In this document: piece after piece, positions 42,356 through 50,514 of the stretch | Layout of the letters: each line of letters begins with the position of its first letter | Numbering within the stretch: the first letter of the stretch is position 1 | NCBI RefSeq assembly: GCF_014654895.1 | Contig: NZ_BNBE01000001.1 | Coordinates: 3,928,501-3,992,500, forward strand | Source of the DNA: Streptomyces filamentosus | GTDB taxonomy: Bacteria > Actinomycetota > Actinomycetes > Streptomycetales > Streptomycetaceae | Direction of reading: 5' to 3' | Length of the DNA stretch: 64,000 bases | Notes under the pieces: generated by a model | What the model saw: the letters and a program-made list of their open reading frames with translations, nothing else | Told to the model about the DNA's origin: nothing | The model's database searches: none | Program-made: the position numbers and the translations under genes

Positions 42356-42994
42356 ATGGAGGAGAACATGGAGGAGAACGAGGAGAACGGCGCTTCGGCA
42401 CCCGGGGGTGACCAGCCCCGCAGCGTGCGGCTGACCGACCCCCTGGCCCTGCGGGCCTACGCCCACCCCCTGCGGATGACGCTGGTCGGGCTGCTCCGCC
42501 GGCACGGGCCCTTCACCGCCACCCGGGCCGCCGAGCTGACCGGCGAATCCGTGGCCAGCTGCTCGTACCACCTGCGGATACTCGCCAAGTACGGGCTGGT
42601 GGAGGAGGCGCCGGGCGGGCGCGGCCGGGAGAAGCCCTGGCGGGCCACCGCCCGGTACACCGAGTGGCCCGCCCACAGCGAGGACCCCGCCGTCGCCCAG
42701 GCGACCGACGCGCTCAGCGTGGCCGCCGCCGAGCTGTACTTCACCCGCTTCGCGCGGACCCTCACGGGCCGGGGCGAGGTGCCGAAGGAGTGGCGGGAGG
42801 CCGAGACCTTCGGGGACGACCTGGTCTACCTCACCCCCGGGGAGCTCACCTCCCTGAAGGAGCGGATCGGCGAGCTGCTGCGCCCCTACGAGGACCGCCA
42901 GGGCGACCCGGCGCTCCGGCCGGAGGGCGCCCGGCCCGTCAGCTTCCTGCAGATCGCCTTTCTGGACCCGAACGCCGACGAAGACGAGGAGTGA
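42356..42994 (+). CDS. ArsR-type winged-helix transcriptional regulator
   Basis: The 212-residue protein has an N-terminal winged helix: DPLALRAYAHPLRMTLVGLLRRHGPFTATRAAELTGESVASCSYHLRILAKYGLVEE. The C-terminal half contains aromatic residues and no metal-binding Cys pattern, so the signal is probably an organic molecule. The MFS gene starts 6 bases downstream, and an inverted-repeat operator lies directly before its start, suggesting an autoregulated drug- or metabolite-responsive pair. The start MEENMEENEENG is repetitive. Confidence 0.92.
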   Translation: MEENMEENEENGASAPGGDQPRSVRLTDPLALRAYAHPLRMTLVGLLRRHGPFTATRAAELTGESVASCSYHLRILAKYGLVEEAPGGRGREKPWRATARYTEWPAHSEDPAVAQATDALSVAAAELYFTRFARTLTGRGEVPKEWREAETFGDDLVYLTPGELTSLKERIGELLRPYEDRQGDPALRPEGARPVSFLQIAFLDPNADEDEE

Positions 42995-42999
42995 CAGGG

Positions 43000-44265
43000 A
43001 TGGTCCTCACCGGGCGCGTGCCCGCCCTGCTGCGCGAACGGACGTTCCGCCGTTACTGGACCGGGCAGACGGTCTCGCTCGTCGGCGACCAGATCTCCCT
43101 GATGGCCCTGCCGCTCGCCGCCGTGCTCGTGCTCGGCGCCGATGCGGCCCAGATGGGCTGGCTCAAGACCCTCGAACTCCTGCCGGCCCTGCTGCTCAAC
43201 CTGCCCTTCGGGGCCTTCGTCGACCGCCGGGCGAACCGCCGCCGGATCATGATCGCCACGGATCTGGGGCGGGCCGTCCTGCTGCTCACCCTGCCCGTCG
43301 CCCACGCCCTCGACCTGCTGACCCTCGGTCAGCTCTACGTCGTCGCCCTCGGGGTGGGCGCCCTGTCGGTGCTCTTCGAGGCGTGCAACGCCACGCTCTT
43401 CGCGGTCCTCGTCCCCACCAAGGACCTCGTGCAGGCCAACTCGCTGGTGAACGGCAGCCGTTCGGCGGCCTGGCTGGCCGGGCCCAGCATCGGCGGCGTA
43501 CTCGTGCAGACGCTCACCGCCCCCGTGGCGCTGGTGGCCGACGCCTTCACCTACCTGGCGTCGGCCGGGTTCCTGGCGAGGATCAGACCGGTCGAGCCCG
43601 CTCCCGAGCCCGTGGCCAAGGGGCACTTCACGGAGGGAATCCGCTGGGTGGTGCGGGAGCCGTCGATGCGGGCGCTCTTCGCGGCCTCCGGCACCGTCCA
43701 GTTCTTCAACTACATGTTCCACACCCTCTTCGTCCTCTACGTGACCAAGGACCTCGGGCTCGGGGCGGGACTGCTCGGCCTGGTGCTCGGCGCCGGAGCC
43801 GTCGGGGGTCTGCTCGGAGCGGCGTTCAGCGGGGCGGTCGTCCGCCGGATCGGCATCGGTGGCTCCCTCGTCACCGGTTTCCTCGGCTTCACCCTGCCGC
43901 TGGTCCTCATACCGGCCGCGGACGGTCCGCTGCCGGTCGTGATGGGCGTGCTGTTCGTCGCGGAGTTCCTGTCCTGCGTCGGGGTGATGATCGTCGACGT
44001 GGCCGCCGGGTCCTTCCAGATGGCGCTCATACCCGACGGCGTGCGGGCCCGGGTCATGGGGGCCTTCCGCACCCTCAACCACGGCTTCCGTCCCGTCGGG
44101 GCCCTCGTCGGCGGCCTGCTGGGCGCCTCGATCGGCACCCGCCCCACCCTGTGGATCGCCACCGTGGGCGCGGCCTTCGCGGTCCTGTGGCTGCTGCCCT
44201 CGCCCCTCCCGCGGATGCGCGAACTGCCCGACAGGGAAAGGGAAACGGCCGAGGTCGCCCCCTGA
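43000..44265 (+). CDS. MFS transporter
   Basis: A 421-residue protein with about 12 membrane helices and the loop 2-3 motif GAFVDRRANRRRIMIATDLGRA (motif A). It belongs to the enterobactin-exporter-like/MFS_3 group, generally drug or siderophore efflux. ATG 43000 has GAGGAG 9 bases upstream; an in-frame GTG at 42991 overlaps the previous stop but lacks spacing. It is co-transcribed with the ArsR-type regulator. The substrate is not evident. Confidence 0.92.
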   Translation: MVLTGRVPALLRERTFRRYWTGQTVSLVGDQISLMALPLAAVLVLGADAAQMGWLKTLELLPALLLNLPFGAFVDRRANRRRIMIATDLGRAVLLLTLPVAHALDLLTLGQLYVVALGVGALSVLFEACNATLFAVLVPTKDLVQANSLVNGSRSAAWLAGPSIGGVLVQTLTAPVALVADAFTYLASAGFLARIRPVEPAPEPVAKGHFTEGIRWVVREPSMRALFAASGTVQFFNYMFHTLFVLYVTKDLGLGAGLLGLVLGAGAVGGLLGAAFSGAVVRRIGIGGSLVTGFLGFTLPLVLIPAADGPLPVVMGVLFVAEFLSCVGVMIVDVAAGSFQMALIPDGVRARVMGAFRTLNHGFRPVGALVGGLLGASIGTRPTLWIATVGAAFAVLWLLPSPLPRMRELPDRERETAEVAP

Positions 44266-44292
44266 TCCGGTACCGACGGGCAGACTGCGTCC

Positions 44293-45186
44293 ATGAACGA
44301 TCATGAAGAGCGCGAAGAGCGCGAAGAGCGCGAAGAGCGCGAAGAGCGCGAAGAGTACGGAGAGCGCGGAGAGCATGCGGAGCGCGAGGGGTTGTCGGAC
44401 GCCGTCGTCGCCCGGTACCTGGAGCGGATCGGGGTCCGGCGGCCGGAGCGGGCGGACGCGGAGGCGCTGCGGGAGCTGCATCTGCGGCACCTGCGGACCG
44501 TCCCCTTCGAGAACCTGTCCATCCACCTCGGGGAGGACATCGTCCTCGACGAGGAGGCGCTGGTGGGCAAGGTGGTCACGGCCCGGCGGGGCGGGTTCTG
44601 CTACGAACTGAACACCGCGTTCGCCGCCCTGCTCCGGGCGCTCGGTCACCGGGTCGACCTGCTCCAGGCGCGCGTCTTCGGACCGGACGGGCGGGTGGGG
44701 ATCCCGTACGACCACATGGCGCTGCTGGTGCGGACCGGGGACGGGGAGCGGTGGCTGGCCGACGTCGGCTTCGGGGACCACAGCCACCTTCCGCTGGCCT
44801 TCGACGAGCGGGGGGAGCAGACCGACCCCGCCGGGGTCTTCCTGATCCGGGAGGCCCCCGGGACGGACGGGGACCTCGACGTGGTGCGGAACGGCACGCC
44901 GCGCTACCGGCTGGAGCGACGGCCCCGGGCGCTCGCGGACTTCACGGCCGGCGCCTGGTACCACCGGACCTCGCCGGACTCGCACTTCACCCGGGGGGTG
45001 ATCTGCTCCCTGCTCACCGAGGAGGGCCGGGTCTCGATCGGCGGCCGGAGGCTGTACCGGACCGTGGCCGGCGAGCGCGTCGAGCGGGAGCTCGGCACGG
45101 ACGAGGAGCTGCGCGAGGCGTACCGGGACCTGTTCGGCATCGTGCTCGACGAGCTGCCCGCCGTACGGGGAGAAGCACGGGGGTAG
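44293..45186 (+). CDS. Arylamine N-acetyltransferase
   Basis: The 297-residue protein has the NAT catalytic triad: Cys in RRGGFCYELN (~103), His in YDHMALLV (~141) and Asp in WLADVGFGD (~157), and the N-terminal RTVPFENLSIHLGE. It moves acetyl (or another acyl) from CoA to arylamines or hydrazines; some relatives close amide bonds in natural-product pathways. The first ~30 residues are an extra Glu/Arg repeat (EEREEREEREE) encoded by a 9-bp tandem repeat. It follows the MFS gene by 27 bases, so it may belong to the same efflux/detoxification unit. Confidence 0.95.
   Translation: MNDHEEREEREEREEREEREEYGERGEHAEREGLSDAVVARYLERIGVRRPERADAEALRELHLRHLRTVPFENLSIHLGEDIVLDEEALVGKVVTARRGGFCYELNTAFAALLRALGHRVDLLQARVFGPDGRVGIPYDHMALLVRTGDGERWLADVGFGDHSHLPLAFDERGEQTDPAGVFLIREAPGTDGDLDVVRNGTPRYRLERRPRALADFTAGAWYHRTSPDSHFTRGVICSLLTEEGRVSIGGRRLYRTVAGERVERELGTDEELREAYRDLFGIVLDELPAVRGEARG
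44305..44358 (+). repeat. 9-bp tandem repeat in the NAT gene
   Basis: Five exact GAAGAGCGC units (44305-44349) plus one diverged unit encode the EER repeats at the protein start. Change in copy number would keep the reading frame. Confidence 0.92.
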
Positions 45187-45352
45187 GCGTGCGAGGAGGC
45201 ACGGGGAGGGCGGCGGGGAAAGCGGGGGAGGAGAAGCGGAACGCATAATTCGGACTCGTCGGTAACAAGGTCGCGTTTGCCTCGAACGCACCCGGAGTGA
45301 TCGAATGCGAATTCGTTGCATGATGAACGAGTCGCACGGGGGTGCGTGAAAC

Positions 45353-46240
45353 ATGTTCGGTGGTCTCTTCGGGAAGCGGACGCAGACCGGAGGCCGGGGC
45401 GGGGCCCTGGCCGGATTCGAGGTGCCGGCCTCGGCCGGAGTCCTGAGCTGTCGGGTGCTCGACCCCGTGCACGAGCCGCTGCGGCAGGCCGAGGTCACCC
45501 TCACCGACCCGGCCGGCCGCAAGGTGCTCGGCGGGGAGACCGACCCGTACGGGACCCTCCTCGCCACCGTCCCCGCGGGCGAGTACCGGATCGCCGTCAC
45601 CTCCGAGGGCTACACCCCGCACCACGGCACCGCCGTCGTCGGCCAGGGGACCCACGCCGACCTCGGTGACGTCCTGCTCCAGGTCGCCCCGCAGCCGCCG
45701 CTGCCGGAGCCCGGGGACTGGGAGATCGACCCCACCCACTCCCAGGTCGGCTTCACCGCCCGGCACATCGGACTGGCCCGGATCCACGGACGGTTCAACA
45801 GCTTCGCGGGGGCGATCCGCATCGCCGACCGCATGGAGCAGTCCGCGATGCACGTCGTCATCGACGCGGCCTCCATCGACACCGGCGTCCAGATGCGCGA
45901 CGACCACCTGCGGTCCGGGGACTTCCTCGACATCGGCGTCCACCCGACCATCGAGTTCTTCAGCGAGCGCTTCACCCACCGCGGCGGCACCCGCTGGAAC
46001 GTCACCGGCGCGCTCAGCCTCCACGGCGTGAGCCGCACCGTCACGCTCGACACCCAGTACCTCGGCCTCGGCAGCGGCTTGGAGGGCGAGACCCGCTGCG
46101 CCTGCCGGGCCACCACCGAACTCCACCGCGAGGACTTCACCCTCACCTGGCAGACCCTGCTGGCGCGGGGCATCGCCGCCGTCGGCTCCAGCATCTCCAT
46201 CGACCTGGACGTCCAGATCGTGCCGAAGAAGACGGGCTGA
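45353..46240 (+). CDS. YceI-family protein fused to a carboxypeptidase-regulatory-like domain
   Basis: 295 residues. Residues ~28-110 are a beta-sandwich of the CarboxypepD_reg type (LSCRVLDPVHEPLRQAEVTLTDPAGRKV ... GEYRIAVTSEGY). Residues ~122-293 are a YceI lipocalin-like barrel (WEIDPTHSQVGFTARHIGLARIHGRFNSFAGAI ... GALSLHGVSRTVTL). YceI proteins bind polyisoprenoids or other amphiphiles. No signal peptide is seen, so it appears cytoplasmic. The ATG at 45353 gives MFGGLFGKRTQ. Confidence 0.9.
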   Translation: MFGGLFGKRTQTGGRGGALAGFEVPASAGVLSCRVLDPVHEPLRQAEVTLTDPAGRKVLGGETDPYGTLLATVPAGEYRIAVTSEGYTPHHGTAVVGQGTHADLGDVLLQVAPQPPLPEPGDWEIDPTHSQVGFTARHIGLARIHGRFNSFAGAIRIADRMEQSAMHVVIDAASIDTGVQMRDDHLRSGDFLDIGVHPTIEFFSERFTHRGGTRWNVTGALSLHGVSRTVTLDTQYLGLGSGLEGETRCACRATTELHREDFTLTWQTLLARGIAAVGSSISIDLDVQIVPKKTG

Positions 46241-46296
46241 GGGGGGAGGCCGGAGGGGGAGGGGCTGAAGAAGGGCCGGCCGGGGGAGGCGAGGGG

Positions 46297-46539
46297 CTAG
46301 GGGGCTTCCAGCCAGCCCTCGTACTCGGCGGCGAAGTCGTCCAGCGCCGCCGGATCGAGCCGGCCCGCCGGGTCCTCGACCACCACCAGCCACTGCGCGT
46401 CCTCGGCGTCGTCCTCGCCGGCCAGCGCGTCCCGGACCAGCTGCGGCTCCTCGGCCACGCCGAACCGGGCCGCCAGTTCCTCGGCGACCTCCTCGGCGGC
46501 GTCGCGGTCGGGGAGCACCAGTACGTGTCGTTCACTCAC
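46297..46539 (-). CDS. Small acidic protein of unknown function
   Basis: From GTG 46539 the frame encodes 80 residues: VSERHVLVLPDRDAAEEVAEELAARFG ... LDDFAAEYEGWLEAP. It has about 25 Asp/Glu and few basic residues, and looks like a small alpha/beta protein. Codon bias supports coding. It is divergent from holA with only 55 bases between starts, so their promoters must overlap. No family was recognised. Confidence 0.72.
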   Translation of the reverse strand: MSERHVLVLPDRDAAEEVAEELAARFGVAEEPQLVRDALAGEDDAEDAQWLVVVEDPAGRLDPAALDDFAAEYEGWLEAP

Positions 46540-46594
46540 GGGGCCATTCTCGCGCGCGGTCCGATGTCGGAGGCGCGTGGGATGCTGGACGGCG

Positions 46595-47590
46595 ATGGCC
46601 ACCGACAAGACTTCCCGCACCGACCTCCTCGGCCCCGTCACGCTCGCCGTGGGCCAGGAGGACCTGCTCCTCGACCGTGCCGTCCGGGAGGTGGTGGCGG
46701 CCGCGCGGGCCGCCGACGCCGACACGGACGTACGGGACCTCACTTCCGACCAGCTCCAGCCCGGGGCCCTCGCCGAGCTCACCAGCCCCTCGCTCTTCGC
46801 CGAGCGCAAGGTGCTGATCGTGCGCAACGCGCAGGACCTCTCGGCGGACAGCGTCAAGGACGTCAAGGGCTACCTCGACGCGCCCATCGAGGACATCACC
46901 CTCGTCCTGCTCCACGCCGGCGGCGCCAAGGGCAAGGGACTCCTCGACGCGGCCCGCAAGGCGGGCGCGCGGGAGGTCGCCTGCCCCAGGACCACCAAGC
47001 CCGCGGAGCGGCTCACCTTCGTCCGGCAGGAGTTCCGGACCCTCGGGCGGTCCGCCACGCCCGAGGCGTGCCAGGCCCTCGTCGACGCCATCGGCAGCGA
47101 CCTGCGGGAGCTGGCCTCGGCGGTGACCCAGCTGACGGCGGACGTCGACGGGACGATCGACGAGGCCGTCGTCGGGCGGTACTACACCGGGCGGGCCGAG
47201 GCCTCGTCGTTCAACGTCGCCGACCGGGCCGTGGAGGGGCGGGCCGCGGAGGCGCTGGAGGCGTTGCGCTGGTCGCTGTCCACCGGGGTCGCGCCCGTCC
47301 TCGTCACCAGCGCCCTCGCCCAGGGCGTCCGGGCCATCGGCAAGCTCCTCACCGCGCGCGGCGGGCGGCCCGCGGACCTCGCGCGCGAGCTCGGCATGCC
47401 GCCGTGGAAGATCGACCGGGTCCGGCAGCAGATGCGGGGCTGGACCCCCGACGGGGTGGCCCTCGCGCTGCGGGCCGTCGCGGAGGCGGACGCGGGAGTG
47501 AAGGGCGGGGGCGACGACCCCGAGTACGCCCTGGAGAAGGCGGTCGTCGCGGTGGCGCGTGCGGCCAGAGCGGGACGCGGGGGGCGCTGA
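46595..47590 (+). CDS. holA: DNA polymerase III subunit delta
   Basis: A clamp-loader subunit that opens the sliding clamp. The 331-residue protein contains VTLAVGQEDLLLDRAVREVV, SLFAERKVLIVRNAQDL and the C-terminal region AYALEKAVVAVARAAR-type helices typical of HolA (GMPPWKIDRVRQQMRGW). ATG 46595 (MATDKTSRTDLLG) is preferred over the upstream 46577. It is convergent with rpsT, a pairing found in many actinobacteria. Confidence 0.94.
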   Translation: MATDKTSRTDLLGPVTLAVGQEDLLLDRAVREVVAAARAADADTDVRDLTSDQLQPGALAELTSPSLFAERKVLIVRNAQDLSADSVKDVKGYLDAPIEDITLVLLHAGGAKGKGLLDAARKAGAREVACPRTTKPAERLTFVRQEFRTLGRSATPEACQALVDAIGSDLRELASAVTQLTADVDGTIDEAVVGRYYTGRAEASSFNVADRAVEGRAAEALEALRWSLSTGVAPVLVTSALAQGVRAIGKLLTARGGRPADLARELGMPPWKIDRVRQQMRGWTPDGVALALRAVAEADAGVKGGGDDPEYALEKAVVAVARAARAGRGGR

Positions 47591-47966
47591 CGGCGCGGAG
47601 CGCCTTTCCGCCGGTGCGGGCGGGTGCGTGCCGGCGGGTGGGTGTGAGCGGGTGCGGGCCTGCGGGGTGCGCGGGCCGGGCGCCGCCGCCTCGGGGGACG
47701 CCGGGCGGCGCGCCTCCCGTGCCACCGGCTGAGCCCCGCCGAGCACCCCTGCCGTACGCCGTCCTCCCCGCGCCCCCCGAGCACGCCGAAGGCCCCGGTC
47801 GTCCCTGGGGAAGGGGCGGCCGGGGCCTCGGGTCACTGCTCTTGTGGTCCCGTACACGCGTGGCGAACGCGTCTCGCGTACGGGCCGGGGGGCCGGGCGG
47901 GAGCGGTAGAGAGGGTCCGCTGGGTCCCGTACGGCCGGGTACAGCCTGAGATCAGGAGATCCGGAC
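47591..47966. other. 376-base convergent gap between holA and rpsT
   Basis: The gap contains a bidirectional terminator hairpin (47790-47828) and otherwise only G-rich DNA with short GTGCGGGCGGGTGCG-type repeats near 47613-47660. No gene is credible here. Confidence 0.7.
47790..47828. terminator. Bidirectional terminator between holA and rpsT
   Basis: AGGCCCCGG (47790-47798) pairs with CCGGGGCCT (47820-47828), with further inner pairing. Confidence 0.75.
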
Positions 47967-48233
47967 TCAGCCCTGGAGGGAGGAAACCTTGATCGCCAGC
48001 GCCGACTTCTTGTTGGCGGCGGCGTTCTTGTGGATGACGCCCTTCGAGACGGCCTTGTCGAGCTGGCGCGAGGCGGCACGGGCGGCCACGGTGGCCTTCT
48101 CGAGGTCGCCGGCGGCGACAGCCTCACGGGCCTTGCGGATCGCGGTCTTGAGCGACGACTTGACGGCCTTGTTGCGCAGGCGCGCCTTCTCGTTGGTCTT
48201 GTTCCGCTTGATCTGGGACTTGATGTTCGCCAC
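47967..48233 (-). CDS. rpsT: 30S ribosomal protein S20
   Basis: The 88-residue protein opens ANIKSQIKRNKTNEKARLRNKAVKSSLKTAIRKA, the S20 hallmark, and is rich in Lys/Ala helices that bind 16S rRNA. The start is GTG 48233. The gene is divergent from lepA with a shared ~207-base promoter region, as in many bacteria. Confidence 0.97.
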   Translation of the reverse strand: MANIKSQIKRNKTNEKARLRNKAVKSSLKTAIRKAREAVAAGDLEKATVAARAASRQLDKAVSKGVIHKNAAANKKSALAIKVSSLQG

Positions 48234-48440
48234 TGAAAGAGCCTTTACAGGTTCGATGTTTCTTCAGGTATGTGCCACGCAGCTGAGAGGGCACACGAGA
48301 CACAGCTGTCCACGGTATCAGGCGCGCTCGCGGCCGCCCAAACGAGGGGCCGGACCGCCCGAACCGGACGTCCGGCGGCGGGCATGGGACGATGGGGGCT
48401 ACGTACCCGTTCCGAACACCGCCCGAGACGAGAACCCTGC

Positions 48441-50309
48441 GTGCCCGCGACTCCTACCAACGTGCCCGAGCCGAGCCGTACCGACCCGGCTCTGATCCGC
48501 AACTTCTGCATCATCGCGCACATCGACCACGGCAAGTCCACGCTCGCCGACCGGATGCTCCAGCTGACCGGTGTGGTCGACCAGCGGCAGATGCGCGCCC
48601 AGTACCTCGACCGGATGGACATCGAGCGTGAGCGCGGCATCACGATCAAGTCCCAGGCGGTCCGGCTGCCCTGGGCCCCCACCGAGGGGCCGGCGCAGGG
48701 GAACACGCACATCCTCAACATGATCGACACCCCCGGGCACGTCGACTTCACCTACGAGGTCTCGCGGTCGCTCGCGGCCTGCGAGGGCACGATCCTCCTC
48801 GTCGACGCCGCCCAGGGCATCGAGGCGCAGACCCTCGCCAACCTCTACCTGGCGATGGAGAACGACCTCACCATCGTTCCGGTCCTCAACAAGATCGACC
48901 TCCCGGCCGCCCAGCCGGAGAAGTTCGCCGAGGAGCTGGCCAACCTCATCGGCTGCCAGCCGGAGGACGTGCTGAAGGTCTCCGCGAAGACCGGCATGGG
49001 CGTCGAGGCGCTGCTCGACCGGGTCGTCCGGAACATCCCGGCCCCCGTCGGCGTCGCCGACGCCCCCGCCCGCGCGATGATCTTCGACTCCGTGTACGAC
49101 TCGTACCGGGGCGTCGTGACGTACGTCCGTGTCGTCGACGGGCAGCTCAACAAGCGCGAGCGCATCAAGATGATGTCGACCGGCGCGACCCACGAGCTCC
49201 TGGAGATCGGCGTCTCCTCCCCGGAGATGACGCCGTCCGACGGCCTCGGCGTCGGCGAGGTGGGCTACCTCATCACCGGTGTGAAGGACGTCCGCCAGTC
49301 CAAGGTCGGTGACACGATCACCTCCCTGCACAACGGCGCGACCGAGGCCCTCGGCGGTTACAAGGACCCGAAGCCGATGGTCTTCTCGGGCCTCTACCCG
49401 CTGGACGGCTCCGAGTACCCGGACCTCCGCGAGGCCCTCGACAAGCTCCAGCTCAACGACGCCGCGCTGGTCTACGAGCCGGAGACCTCCGCCGCGCTCG
49501 GCTTCGGCTTCCGCGTCGGCTTCCTCGGCCTCCTCCACCTCGACGTGATCCGCGAGCGGCTGGAGCGCGAGTTCGGGCTCGACCTGATCGCCACCGCGCC
49601 GAACGTGGTCTACCGCGTGGTGATGGAGGACGGCAGCGAGCACACCGTCACCAACCCGAGCGAGTTCCCCGAGGGCAAGATCGACGAGGTGTACGAGCCC
49701 GTCGTGCGCGCCACGATCCTGGCCCCCAGCGAGTTCATCGGCGCGATCATGGAGCTGTGCCAGACCCGGCGCGGCACCCTGATCGGCATGGACTACCTCT
49801 CCGAGGACCGGGTCGAGATCCGCTACACCCTGCCCCTCGCGGAGATCGTCTTCGACTTCTTCGACCAGCTGAAGTCCAAGACGCGCGGATACGCCTCCCT
49901 CGACTACGAGCCCACCGGCGAGCAGGCGTCCAGCCTGGTCAAGGTCGACATCCTGCTGCACGGCGACAAGGTCGACGCCTTCTCGGCCGTCACCCACAAG
50001 GACGCCGCCTACGCGTACGGCGTGCGGCTCGTCGCCAAGCTGCGCGAGCTCATCCCGCGGCAGGCGTTCGAGGTGCCGATCCAGGCCGCCATCGGCTCCC
50101 GGGTCATCGCCCGCGAGACCATCCGCGCCATCCGGAAGGACGTCCTCGCCAAGTGCTACGGCGGTGACATCTCCCGCAAGCGGAAGCTGCTGGAGAAGCA
50201 GAAGGAAGGCAAGAAGCGCATGAAGATGGTCGGCTCGGTGGAGGTGCCGCAGGAGGCCTTCATCGCCGTCCTGTCGAGCGACGAGTCCGGCGGCAAGGGC
50301 AAGAAGTAG
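48441..50309 (+). CDS. lepA: Elongation factor 4 (LepA)
   Basis: A translational GTPase that back-translocates ribosomes. The 622-residue protein has G1 AHIDHGKSTLADRM, G2 RGITIKSQ, G3 DTPGHVDF, G4 NKIDLP, then EF-G-like domains II, III, V and the LepA C-terminal domain (RKRKLLEKQKEGKKRMKMVGSVEVPQEAF). GTG 48441 (VPATPTNVPEPSRTDPALIRNF) is chosen because it gives the usual actinobacterial opening. Confidence 0.98.
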   Translation: MPATPTNVPEPSRTDPALIRNFCIIAHIDHGKSTLADRMLQLTGVVDQRQMRAQYLDRMDIERERGITIKSQAVRLPWAPTEGPAQGNTHILNMIDTPGHVDFTYEVSRSLAACEGTILLVDAAQGIEAQTLANLYLAMENDLTIVPVLNKIDLPAAQPEKFAEELANLIGCQPEDVLKVSAKTGMGVEALLDRVVRNIPAPVGVADAPARAMIFDSVYDSYRGVVTYVRVVDGQLNKRERIKMMSTGATHELLEIGVSSPEMTPSDGLGVGEVGYLITGVKDVRQSKVGDTITSLHNGATEALGGYKDPKPMVFSGLYPLDGSEYPDLREALDKLQLNDAALVYEPETSAALGFGFRVGFLGLLHLDVIRERLEREFGLDLIATAPNVVYRVVMEDGSEHTVTNPSEFPEGKIDEVYEPVVRATILAPSEFIGAIMELCQTRRGTLIGMDYLSEDRVEIRYTLPLAEIVFDFFDQLKSKTRGYASLDYEPTGEQASSLVKVDILLHGDKVDAFSAVTHKDAAYAYGVRLVAKLRELIPRQAFEVPIQAAIGSRVIARETIRAIRKDVLAKCYGGDISRKRKLLEKQKEGKKRMKMVGSVEVPQEAFIAVLSSDESGGKGKK

Positions 50310-50350
50310 TCAGCTCCGGGTCAAGGAGCGGTCAGCTCCTGTGGACGGCG

Positions 50351-50385
50351 AACGGGTCCGCGTGCCGATGGCGCGCGGACCCGTT
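50351..50385 (+). terminator. Terminator after lepA
   Basis: A perfect 12-bp stem (50351-50362 with 50374-50385) begins 42 bases after the lepA stop. Confidence 0.85.
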
Positions 50386-50387
50386 CG

Positions 50388-50396
50388 TTATCCACA
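50388..50396 (+). promoter_or_regulatory. DnaA-box-like sequence
   Basis: TTATCCACA, the E. coli consensus DnaA box, lies directly after the lepA terminator and 119 bases before the acyl-CoA ligase start. Confidence 0.4.
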
Positions 50397-50445
50397 GGCC
50401 CTTACGCGCCGGACGTCGGCGCTCTAATCTGAAGCCCCCCGAAGG

Positions 50446-50459
50446 TTACTCGTGAGTTA
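50446..50459 (+). promoter_or_regulatory. Candidate TetR-type operator upstream of the acyl-CoA ligase
   Basis: TTACTCGTGAGTTA is an imperfect palindrome (TTACTC/GAGTTA, one mismatch, 2-base centre) 56 bases before the start codon. TTACT...AGTAA-like sites are typical of TetR/FadR-type control of fatty-acid genes in actinobacteria. Confidence 0.5.
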
Positions 50460-50514
50460 GTTACGCATCCGTAGTTGCACCGCCAACAGGCATCGCCGCC
50501 GCCCGGAGGACGAC

